From: Sorex araneus
Lineage: Eukaryota > Chordata > Mammalia > Eulipotyphla > Soricidae
Assembly: GCF_027595985.1 (NCBI RefSeq)
Contig: NC_073302.1
Span: forward strand, 220,940,723 to 221,004,722
Direction: 5' to 3'
Length of the DNA stretch: 64,000 nt
Positions within the stretch are counted from its first letter, which is position 1, and the number at the start of each line of letters is the position of its first letter. The notes beneath the pieces are model-generated. The model had not been told where the DNA came from and did no database searches. It saw nothing but the letters and a program-made list of their open reading frames with translations. The translations under genes and the position numbers were made by a program. This document shows, in pieces, positions 55,196-64,000 of this stretch.

Positions 55196-57430
55196 GAATC
55201 TGAGTTTATAGTTTTCATCAAATTTAGAAAACTGACCAACTTTCTTCACATATGGCTCCTCTCCCTTCTATCTTGGAGGTTCCTGACTCTGGACCAAATA
55301 ATCTGTTCAAAGTTCATTCACAGTGCAGTAGTACTCTTCTCTCAATTCCCCTCGTCCTTCAATACACACAACCCCTCCCCTTCTCCCCAGCCTATTTTCC
55401 ATCTAACTTCACTTTCCTTAGTTTCTGTTTCTACATCCTCATGTTTTATTTTATAATACATAATCTGTTCATTCTCTTCAATGTATTTTCACCTCAGATA
55501 CACCTCAGATATTGTAGAGAACCTGTATTCTTTACATTTTATCTCTTTTTTAATATAGAGGCTACAATCATCAACTATTTTAATGGCTCTGTCTGCCAAT
55601 TTCAACATATCTGTTAGTTCTGGATGAAATGTATCTGATTCAATTAGTTTTGCCTTCATTTTTGAAATGTATTTTATAGATTCTTTCCATGCCCAAACAT
55701 TATTATTTGATATTAGACTTTTAAAGTTTGCAGAGCTGCTGAATAGTTCTAAACTCCGATAAATAGTCTTTTTTTAATGGTACTGTTATGTTGATTGGGA
55801 AAAGTGTGATGTTCTAGGGTCTTGTATTAGAAGACTTGCTAGAATTGAAGCAGCGTGCAATCCATAGCTAATTAATAATGATTCTCCCAGGTCCTATATC
55901 TAATGCCTCCACATTAGGCTTTTACAGTCTGGCTGATGTAAACAGGCACTGTTCCTGGTCCTGTGTGAGTAACTGACATTGTTCCTTCTTATCGTCTTAG
56001 ACAGTGCTCTTTCACTAAATCCCAGCAACTTCCAGATTTTCAAGCACTCATCTGAATATTTAAGAGGCATCTCCTGTGGATTTTTTAAAAATTTCCCTTT
56101 TGGTGCAGCAACTGCCTCTCTTGTCTTCTGTCCTTTGAGCCCTACAAATATCTCAGCTGTAGCTTCTCAACTCAGGAAGTCCCTCAGCCCTCCTTGAGTC
56201 GCCTTTCTATGTCACAAAATTAAACTAATACTACCATAAGCTTTGGTGATCATAGACAAGCCACTTGTCTGCTGAACTGCACAATAAACTCTTACGTTTG
56301 TACTGAAATGACTCTTTCCAGGTCTTTGTGATATGGTGTTTATCAGAAGAAGGTTCTAAAGTAATAGTTGCTAAACTGAAAGGAAATATTATAAACACCC
56401 TCCAAAGTGGGATAAATTAAAACCAATGGGGTTGAGTAATTTTCTGATATCACTTTCCAAATCTCTTTGACATTCCTTCATTCTATTTGCTTAGCAAGAA
56501 ATTCTCAGGGGTAGTCAAGGTACATTTTATTTTGTTGTGTTTAGAATTAAATTAAGTGTTACTTTATTCTCTCCATCCTCTTCAAGAGTTAGAAACCAAT
56601 ATTTCAACATCCTGAGGAAGCCCTAATGTGATAAGCCCTGAAAAATGTGAACATTATAAAATGACCAAGAACAGATAAACGTAAAAAGAAAATGCTTCAG
56701 CTACCAGAAAGCTAAACTGAGAGGCTGGACTCAAGGAGGGGAACAGGAAATAGTGTCGCTCTCATGCACTGTCATTTCCCAACATGCATTATTAAACTAT
56801 GGCTTCAGATAGCAAGTCATAATTAACAAGTAAACAGTACTTCTTACCCAAAAGCTCTGAGTTTGAAGGAGAAAAATTATCTTCCTCCAGCAAGTTCCTT
56901 TTCTGAAATGTAATAGTCATCAAACCCCAAGAAAGAGGTTGGTTTAGAAAGCAACCTATTAGGGGCCCAAGGACATTTCCTTTATAATGGATCTATGAAG
57001 TTAAACCCCCTTTTGCGGATGCCTATCACCATCATCAATCTCTCACAGAAAGATGAAAAATTAACATGGGGACAAGTGGCAAGACTAGCCATTTTTTGGT
57101 CAATCGGCAGAGTTAGGAACATAAGTCTATCTTCGGTTGCTTAGTCTATGTGCAACAACAAAAAGAAAAACAACTTAGTTCTCATTTGGTTTGAGTTTTA
57201 AGAAATCAAAGACTAAGTATCTAAAGTAGACACTGATATTCTCACAGTTCTCGAGGGTGGGGTGTCAGCAGGTTTGATTTCTCCTGAGGCCACTCTGCCT
57301 AGCTTACAGACAGTGGCCTCCTCACTGACCTTTCCTGGGGCTTTTCTCTCTATCTGTGTGTGTCTCATTTTCCTTTTAAGAACTCCAGTCAGGTTGTAGT
57401 AGGGCTCACCCTCATACACTATATTTAAAA
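55196..57430. other. Mostly anonymous DNA with old LINE-like segment
   Basis: 55570-55830 ('aatggctctgtctgccaatttc', 'catttttgaaatgtattttat') resembles the 3' UTR of ancient mammalian L1s (L1M type). 'ttgattgggaaaagtgtgatg' follows. No gene is recognised. 56000-56200 may be another old L1 piece. Confidence 0.35.
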
Positions 57431-57431
57431 A

Positions 57432-57560
57432 GAGACTTTGGGTCTAGAAAGTTAGCTCAATGGGCTAGAGCACCTGGTTTGCACAGAGGAGGAGGCTTGA
57501 TGCTAAACACTGGATGGTCCCCGAAGCATTACCAGAGCATTGCTTGGTGTGTCTTGCCAA
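57432..57560 (+). mobile_element. tRNA-derived SINE fragment
   Basis: 'gtctagaaagttagctcaatg', 'gctagagcacctggtttgcac', 'ggatggtccccgaagcatta' and 'gcttggtgtgtcttgcc' keep a family-like order, but it is strongly diverged. A separate old repeat end, 'aacatatgaacttgggggga', lies at 57640. Confidence 0.5.
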
Positions 57561-58100
57561 CGAAAACACCTGACTTCTCTCTTAATAAGCACTGTCTCCA
57601 AGCAAAGTCACATTCAGAGGTAGTAGAGACTAGGGCTTTAACATATGAACTTGGGGGGACAGAATTCAACCCACAAAAATTCTCAAATCCACATTTTCCA
57701 CAGCCAAGAAGATAGTAATGAGAGTGTCCTTGAAAATCCATGTAAAAAAAATTTATGTAAAAAAAAGGTTTATGTATTGTGAGACTTTTGTCCATTTTGA
57801 TGAGCAGCCAGAGAGGAGAGCTAGGGATTGTTCCCACACAATATTTTTTTAAAGGTGAACAAATCCAGCTTTATCACAAACAGAACTGAGAAACAAACCC
57901 AGAGTTTCCTTGGCTCTTCCTCAGGATGGCCACCAGTTCAGTTCATAACAGAATAAACTAATTGTGCTTGTTTTGTGTGTGTTCTTTTTCTGTCTGCATT
58001 TTCTGGCTATTAAGGCATCACCTAGTTAGCTATGATAGTGGTTATACGATAGCCATTTATAAGCAGGTCATGAATAGAGCTGTTAAATTATTTCTTATAC
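57561..58100. other. Anonymous DNA
   Basis: No gene or repeat recognised apart from the short old-repeat end near 57640. Confidence 0.35.
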
Positions 58101-58103
58101 AAT

Positions 58104-58312
58104 TTGGGGGTGGCCTCTCCAGGGGTCTTCAGGGGCTCAGGGACTACTTCTGGCATTACTCAACCCAGCTGTGTGAACCCAGTGGTTCAGTACTGAAACC
58201 TAGTAAGGCTACGACCAGTGATATGTGATAGGGTGAGATGACCCCAGTGCTGGACATTGCTTATGCAAGACCCATGTTCCAGCCCTTTGAGTGATCTCTC
58301 CTGTTCTATGAC
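58104..58312 (-). mobile_element. Diverged SINE
   Basis: 'ttgggggtggcctctccagggg', 'ggactacttctggcattac' and 'catgttccagccctttgagtg' give the reversed order of a long-diverged family member with extra sequence in its middle. Confidence 0.45.
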
Positions 58313-58379
58313 TGATTATTGAAGGGATTTTTGTTGTTCTCTCCAGATATGGCAGTAACTAGTAATGTGATTGATCATG

Positions 58380-58700
58380 AGTACTCCTATACCATCTTTT
58401 GTTGAACACATGTACACACTTTTCCATACCTGGGAGAGGAATTTCTGGTCATGAGGAGCACATGCTCAACATTAGTAGGCACTGTCAAACATTTTCCAAA
58501 GCAGTTACAGGAATATATACCTCCACTACAAGTGTTTGAGAATACTTAGAAGTTACACCACATAAGATATTCTCAATGCAGGAGACTTGAAACTAGCCTT
58601 ACAAGCAATAGGGAATTTGTTAAATAAATCATGGTCTTTTTATGAAAAATGAAAGAAAACATTAAAATATTTTCATATTTCATAATTAATGTTTTTACTA
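58380..58700 (-). mobile_element. Old L1 remnant
   Basis: 'ggaatttctggtcatgagg', 'gtaggcactgtcaaacattttcc' and 'tatacctccactacaagtg' (58439-58535) is the reversed ORF2 signature common to ancient L1s. Around 58590-58690 a forward-like 'gttaaataaatcatgg' appears. Confidence 0.5.
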
Positions 58701-58767
58701 CAATGTGTTAAGTGAAAAGAACAGGTTTCTAAACATGTGCCCAATATTGATTAAAAATTAAGTACAG

Positions 58768-58945
58768 GGGGCTGGAGTGATAGCACAGCGGGAAGGGTAT
58801 TTGCCTCGCATGCAGCCAATCCAGGTTCAATTCCGAGCATCCCATACGGTACTCCGAGCACTGCCAGAAGTGATTCCTGAGTGCAGAGCCAGGAGTAACC
58901 CCTAAGCATCGCCAGCTATGGCCCAAAAAGCAACAAAAATATATA
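58768..58945 (+). mobile_element. tRNA-derived SINE, part of inverted pair
   Basis: A complete element: 'gggctggagtgatagcacag', 'ttcaattccgagcatccc', 'gagccaggagtaacccc' and 'gctatggcccaaaaagc' with tail. Its tail meets the tail of a minus-strand copy immediately downstream. Confidence 0.9.
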
Positions 58946-59106
58946 CTTTGTTTTCTTGTTGCCCACACCTGGCTGTGCTCAGAGCTTACTCCTGGCTCTG
59001 CACTCAAGGATCACTCCTGAGACACTCAAAGGTCATTGAATGCTGGGGATTGAACTCGTTTAGCTGCATGCAAGATCCCTACTCATTGGACTACTACACC
59101 GGCCCA
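58946..59106 (-). mobile_element. tRNA-derived SINE, tail-to-tail partner
   Basis: 'ttgttgcccacacctggctg', 'ttactcctggctctgcactc', 'gggattgaactcg' and 'ggactactacaccggccc' is a reversed full copy. Together with the previous element it forms an inverted repeat of about 160 bp per arm and almost no loop. A transcript could fold into a long hairpin. Confidence 0.85.
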
Positions 59107-59127
59107 TGTTCTTTCAAGTATTCTTAA

Positions 59128-59312
59128 GGGCCAGGGAGGTAACTCAAACAGAATACATGTCTAGCACACGCAAGGCTATGAGTCTGATTTCTGGCACAGC
59201 ATGCTCTTCCCCAGCAGTGCTAGCATGTCCCAATGGCATCCGATAAGCACCAGCCCAAGAACCACCACTAAACTCTGTTAGAATGGCCAGGGGCCTCCAA
59301 CAACTGCTGAGT
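59128..59312 (+). mobile_element. Diverged tRNA-derived SINE
   Basis: 'gggccagggaggtaactcaa', 'ctatgagtctgatttctgg' and 'aacaactgctgagtgtgac' retain the outline. The body has been extended and altered. Confidence 0.55.
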
Positions 59313-59313
59313 G

Positions 59314-59576
59314 TGACACTTATCACTGTAGCACTGTAGCACTGTCATCCCGTTGCTCGTCAGTTTGCCTGAGCGGGCACCAGTAAGTCTTCATTGTGAG
59401 ACTTGTTGTTACTGTTTTTTACATATTGAATACACCACGGGTAGCTTGCCGTGTGGGCTAGATACTCTCGGTAGCTAACCGGGCTCTCTGAGGGGGTGGA
59501 GGAATCGAACCCGGGTCGGCTGCGTGCAAGGCAAATGCCCTACCCACTGTGCTATCACTCCAGCTCATGACACTTA
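59314..59576 (-). mobile_element. Full-length RTE-tailed composite SINE
   Basis: A 9-bp TSD 'tgacactta' (59314-59322, 59568-59576) flanks it. On the minus strand it begins 'gctggagtgatagcacagtg', has a perfect 'cccgggttcgattcc' B-box region, the composite body ('gagagcccggttagctaccg', 'aaaaacagtaacaacaagtc') and the tail 'actggtgcccgctcaggcaa', ending in repeated 'tgctacag'. It is the best example of the A-type head with the RTE-type tail. Confidence 0.9.
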
Positions 59577-59598
59577 CACAAAAATATTTTTAAATTGA

Positions 59599-59720
59599 GT
59601 CTCATATATGGTTCAGTTACACAGCATATGCCTTGCATGTTAAAATCCTGGATTTGATTCCCATTACCACACATACACATATATATGTGTATATATACAC
59701 ATTTATGTGTGTATGTACAT
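59599..59720 (+). mobile_element. SINE fragment and TA/CA-rich repeat
   Basis: 'tatatggttcagttacacagc', 'atgccttgcatg' and 'ggatttgattcccat' form a short SINE head and B-box remnant, followed by 'acacatacacatatatatgtg' microsatellite-like DNA to about 59720. Confidence 0.5.
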
Positions 59721-60740
59721 AAATGACTATCCATTATACTTATAAAAAGACAGTAGGGTGATATCATCCCATCTTACCTATTTATCAAGTTATTCGTGAG
59801 ACAAGGAGTAAATGCTCATGAGAAAAAAGCCAAGAACCATTCAACTGTCATTGTCATTATTATTGACATAACTGTGTGCCAGGTTGCTTTCTAGCACTAG
59901 CTGAACAGAAAGGAAAAAATGCACAGAAAGAGCTGGGAGAGGGAGTCATAACGTTGGGGAAGAAATGGGAGAAGCCCAGGCTCCAGCTCAAGATTTCTGA
60001 ACCTTAGATACACTTTCAAATGTCAGCAGGCCTTAAAACCACAGAGTGAATCAGGACTTCCAGGTATGAATCAGGTAAAAGCATTCCCCAAAAGCTTCCC
60101 AGAAAATTCTGATGGACAGCAAGTGCCTCCACCAGTGCAATCACGCCCTTGTGCTTTGCACCACTAGTTTGATAACTATGAGGGAAGGGCTGAGGGTGGG
60201 GGTGTAATGGAAAGAACAGACTCCAGAGCCTGAACATTGCAGGCTGCAATAGAGCCTGTTCCATTCTTTGTGTCATAATCACAACTTAGTGTTTCCATTG
60301 GGCGGGGCTGGGAAACTAGTGTCTGAGGCCCTCCAGAAAGTGGCTAGCTCTCTTATAGGAAAGTTTGTTAGTAACCCATGTGGTGAAGATAATAATGACA
60401 ATACCCAGTTCTCCAGCAGATTACAGCTATCAAATCAGTTTCCTAGGCATTACCTCAGTCGGACTATTAATAAGTAGGCCTATTTTTTACATTGGCAAAT
60501 ATTTTTTGAATATTTTCTCCTATTTAATGGATTTGGTGTGATATATTTGATACCCAACAGATGCTTACGTGATTTTTGGACATTTTCATGTATATATGCT
60601 CTGTGGGACCAGCATGCAATTAAGGTAGCAAACATACCCATAATCTCCACACACTTTCTTCATGTCCCTGCATAATTATTTCACGTCCTCCTCATTTCCA
60701 TTACCAGGCAGCTCTTTTTCTGCAACTATTAATTAGTTTG
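59721..60740. other. Anonymous DNA
   Basis: No gene or repeat recognised. Confidence 0.35.
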
Positions 60741-60744
60741 TATT

Positions 60745-61135
60745 TTCTGAAATTTTATATGAATGCAGTTGTACAGTATCCATGCCTCATTTCATTTTGA
60801 GATTCATCCATGTTGGTGCTCACTAATATCCCACATTATGGCTGTGTCACAGTAGCCCATTGTCTTTCAGACTAGCTATTTCAAGTTTTGAGCTAATTAC
60901 TAAGAGTATCTGTAAACATTTTTCATGAAAGTCCTTACACAAATTCATACTGCAAGCTCTTTTTCTGCCATACCTAGTTAGTTATTGGAAGTAAATATTT
61001 AACCTTTGAAGAAACTATCAAACTATTTAACCAAGTGGTTTTCCATTTTATACCCTCACAAAGACAGTGTGAACTATTAGATCCTCCAGATTCTCATGAA
61101 CAATTGATAGCACTCATCTTTTTTATGTTATCTAC
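60745..61135 (-). mobile_element. Old L1 remnant
   Basis: 'gagattcatccatgttggtgc', 'atggctgtgtcacagtagcccat', 'tcaagttttgagctaattac', 'gaagaaactatcaaactattt' and 'ccattttataccctcacaaag' follow the classic reversed order of ancient L1 ORF2 C-terminal DNA. Confidence 0.7.
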
Positions 61136-61289
61136 TCTAGAGATATATCTCTACTCTTACAGGTATACTCTTTCAGTTCAGTGGTCATTAAGGAAATAAC
61201 CAAATGGTAATGTCTCATTGTAATTACTTCCTTAATGATTAATAAATTCTAAGTCTATGGTGTCAATATACATATATTTATCTATCTAG

Positions 61290-62210
61290 GTAAACTGAAT
61301 TATAGACCTACAAATAAAGGTCAAAAACATAAAGCTTCTAGAAGAAAACACACCTGCAAATCAAACTTGCAAATTTAGCTACACAAATATTTCTTAGGAC
61401 ACAAAAAGTAAAAGCATATTGTGAGGCATCCCATTACCTACTTTGAGACCTATAACAATAGTGATCAAAACAGCTTGTACATGAATAAGGATAGATTTAT
61501 TAGAATAAGAATTATTAATAAGAAGGACAAACCCCAGATTATCTCATTTACGTGTGTTAAATAGTAAAAACTGGACAAGGAAATGCAAGGTATCAAAAGG
61601 GGAATACCTAGATTGCCCTTAACCCTAGATTATAGAAGTGAGACAAACAGTGAGGGAAAAGACTTGGATGAAAAAATCAAGGGGGAAGTAAGAAGGTCAG
61701 TGACAGGTAACAGGTGCAGGGGGCAGGAGAGTCGGACCCATTGGTGAGGTAGAAGTGAGGCACAGGGATATGTGTAAACCTCAGAACCAATGACAATGTA
61801 AGCATGAGATCCAAACTACAACAACCAAACTTAAAAATACACCAGTCAGGAAGTAGGCAGGCAAATTGGTGGCAGGAAATGTATAATGGTAAAGGGATGG
61901 GTGTCAAAACTTTGTATGACTGAGACTCATGCAAAGTGAACAAATTTGTAACTACGTGGCTCATAGTGATTTAATTTTAAAAAGAAAATTTTAAGGTACC
62001 ATAAATGGCATTTCAGTGAAAGTAAAAAAATTAAAAAGAAGAAGGAGGAAAAGGCAGGCTGTGGGTGAGAGGGAATCTGGGGATGCTGGTGGGAGCTTGC
62101 TGAGTCTGGTGGTGGTGTTAGTGTTGGGACATTGTTTCCCTGAAACTCAACTATAAAGACCTTTGTAAATCACCATGCCTTCATAAAAAACAATTTTTTA
62201 ATCCAACAGA
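61290..62210 (+). mobile_element. Old L1 remnants and 3' UTR ends
   Basis: 'cataaagcttctagaagaaaac' and 'caatagtgatcaaaacagcttg' are ORF2-like DNA in the forward sense but in rearranged order. 61660-61985 is a 3' UTR with 'ttgtatgactgagactcatg' and 'gtaactacgtggctcatagtg'. 62050-62205 is a second such end ('gggaatctggggatgctgg', 'caccatgccttcataaaa'). These are older relatives of the L1 family in this window. Confidence 0.55.
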
Positions 62211-62725
62211 AATTGGAATGCGTGGCATTAAGCCAAGCCAGTCAGTCTGGGAAGGTGACCTTCAACTGCTCTCAGAGACAGAGACATAAAAAGTCACTGG
62301 TAGGCGCTGAGTATCAAATGCAATTCATTTTGGCATAATTTCAGCTTTCAACTTCTACTTTAATTATACCTTGATTAAATGGTCTCTGGATGAATATCTA
62401 AATTGTTTCTTTTTAATATTATACATCTATATGCCTTTAATCATTATCACAGAACTTACTAATCATTAGTCTCAACCCCTTGCCTGGTATAAATATTATA
62501 ATAATCCCAAAGCCCACAGACAGGCCATAGATCTGAAAAGAAATCACTCTTCACCACTGCTGTGTAAATGTTGTCATCTTCTGTCAAGAAAGAAGTTCAG
62601 AGAATGAAAGTGACAAGGAGAAAGAGAGGTCTTTAAATACAATATTCCAAATTAAATAACCTAGGTGTGGTGCTTATTCTGAATTTGCATTGAGCATTTA
62701 ACATGCAGGCCATTCAATTTGGTTC
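62211..62725. other. Anonymous DNA
   Basis: No gene or repeat recognised. Confidence 0.35.
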
Positions 62726-63324
62726 ACAGATGCTATTCACGAGATCACAAAATCCCGTTGATCATCGAGTTGCTCGAGCGGTCTCAGTAACCTCTACATT
62801 CGTCCTATCCCTGAGATTTTAGAAGCCTCTCTCTTCTCGGCCTTCCCAATGATGCCGCATTGGTGGCTCTTTCAGGGTCAGGGGAATGGGATTCAGCTGG
62901 TTACTGGCTTTAACATGTAGATACACTATGGGAAGCTTGCAAGGCTGTCCCATGTAAGCAGGAAGCTCTCAGTAGCTTGCGAGTTTCTCCCAGAAGAAAA
63001 AGTAGGTTATAAGATATCGCACGGCTGCTTTGCGTCACGACTCTCTGTGTCACTCTCTTCTGGGAGCTTGCTTTTAAGTCTCTGGATGTTGGTCGTTGAT
63101 GGGATTACACACACCTGGGTTCCTCTGCCAGTATCTTCATGCGTGAGTCTTGTCCAAACACGTGGAGAGGCGCCTTGAGCATGGCTGTAGCTAGGTTCTG
63201 GTGGTCATAGGTTGCCGGGAGCTCTGCTCGGGGTGGGGAGGGAAGCTGGAGCCCATGCCCTCCGAGGGGCCCCGGGGAAGATAGCCAGGCGTGCGGGCAA
63301 GAGACTCTCTTAACAGATGCTATT
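62726..63324 (-). mobile_element. Long RTE-tailed non-autonomous element
   Basis: A perfect 12-bp TSD 'acagatgctatt' (62726-62737, 63313-63324) encloses 575 bp. On the minus strand it begins with a GC-rich module (63312 to about 63025) related to the 375-bp tandem units at 50653-51440. It then has the composite body (to about 62930), a 'cctgaaagagcca' segment, and an RTE-like tail with 'ctcgagcaactcgatgatca'. The TSD length and non-poly(A) end fit RTE mobilisation. No tRNA-like head is seen, so its 5' module must have another origin. Confidence 0.8.
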
Positions 63325-64000
63325 ATTTGCTATTAAATACAGATGATCTTTGAATTGATATGCAATCCTAGTTCCCATCAACAACTTACTGTGTCTTACA
63401 TTGATTTTTTTAAACTTACTTCAGCTTTTCATTTTTCACATTATCCTAAAAGTCACACATTTGACCAAACAATTTAAGATCAAAAATTACATGGAAATGC
63501 AGTATCCCTTTAAAACAAAGTTGTTGTGTATTGAGCTTTATAATACATTGACAATGTTGGTTATTTATTTTGCCAATGAGGAGACCTCCTTAGCCCAGTC
63601 ACACCAAGTCCATAGAACCAAGCTACTTTGATGAACCATAGGCAGATCAGAGAGAGGGGACGAGCCACAAAGGTCTCTGAGTATGTTCCCATGCTGAGCT
63701 TCAAGGTCAGCGTTTCCAGAAAAACCTCCTACACCAAGATCGGATTCCTTAAGCAGACACCACAGAGAGCCTCAAGCTGTGAGACTTTGGACTCAGCACC
63801 CTAACCCCATACTTCCTACCCAGAAATGCCCATGTTAGATCTTATTTCCTTTGCAATCCCTTTATATTCCCAGCCAGACCATTTTTAGAAGACAGGAGTT
63901 CCAACTCCATGTCCTCTAGCAGGGATAGATATTATAAATATTTTCTTGACTTCCCTTACCTCCTAAAAAATATGAATGAACATGCAGAATAGGACTGCAC
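63325..64000. other. Anonymous DNA at the window end
   Basis: No gene or repeat recognised. The frame 63401-63631 (+) is AT-rich with no domain. Confidence 0.4.

Overview
This window is mammalian nuclear DNA with no convincing single-copy protein-coding gene. It is a repeat-rich intergenic or intronic stretch. The commonest short repeat is a tRNA-derived SINE: a head like 'ggctggagtgatagcac', a B-box-like 'gggttcgatccc', a body with 'gagccaggagtaacccc', and an end 'gtgacccaaaaagc'. From memory this family, with its LINE partners, points to a eulipotyphlan insectivore, most likely a shrew (Soricidae, Sorex-like). I could not run a repeat search, so family names are my recognition.

Layout. 0-2.4 kb: unassigned DNA with a 71-bp tandem duplication. 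2.4-5.5 kb: a 5'-inverted L1, a U1 snRNA pseudogene, a SINE containing an RTE-clade LINE fragment, an L1 3' UTR and MIR-like DNA. 5.5-15.9 kb: mostly anonymous DNA with scattered SINEs and a 0.54-kb GGAA repeat. 15.96-16.27 kb: a U6 snRNA/L1 chimeric retrocopy. 17-24.6 kb: L1 pieces, SINEs and AT-rich hairpins. 26.1-28.3 kb: a young SINE next to a 1.9-kb 5'-inverted L1 with ORF2 fragments. 28.4-29.2 kb: an 0.83-kb purine microsatellite. 29.2-35.2 kb: low-repeat DNA with two SINEs and a polyadenylated LTR-like retrocopy. 35.2-37.6 kb: nested L1s. 39.5-42.5 kb: RTE-tailed composite SINEs. 42.6-54.7 kb: a dense nest around an L1 that carries ORF1 and ORF2, invaded by at least four other L1s, SINEs and an LTR-like piece. 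54.5-64 kb: a GC-rich non-autonomous element, old LINE remnants, several SINEs and a long RTE-tailed element near the right end.

The interest lies in the retrotransposition products. Two LINE machineries can be read. One is L1: A-rich tails, 13-22 bp target-site duplications (TSDs) and many 5' inversions. The other is an RTE-type LINE: tails of tgacag/tgctacag repeats and 9-12 bp TSDs. One tRNA-derived SINE head occurs fused either to an A-tailed body or to an RTE-derived 3' tail, so one promoter module is served by both machineries. L1 has also mobilised U6 RNA, with an extra unidentified 5' segment, and what looks like an LTR-derived polyadenylated transcript.
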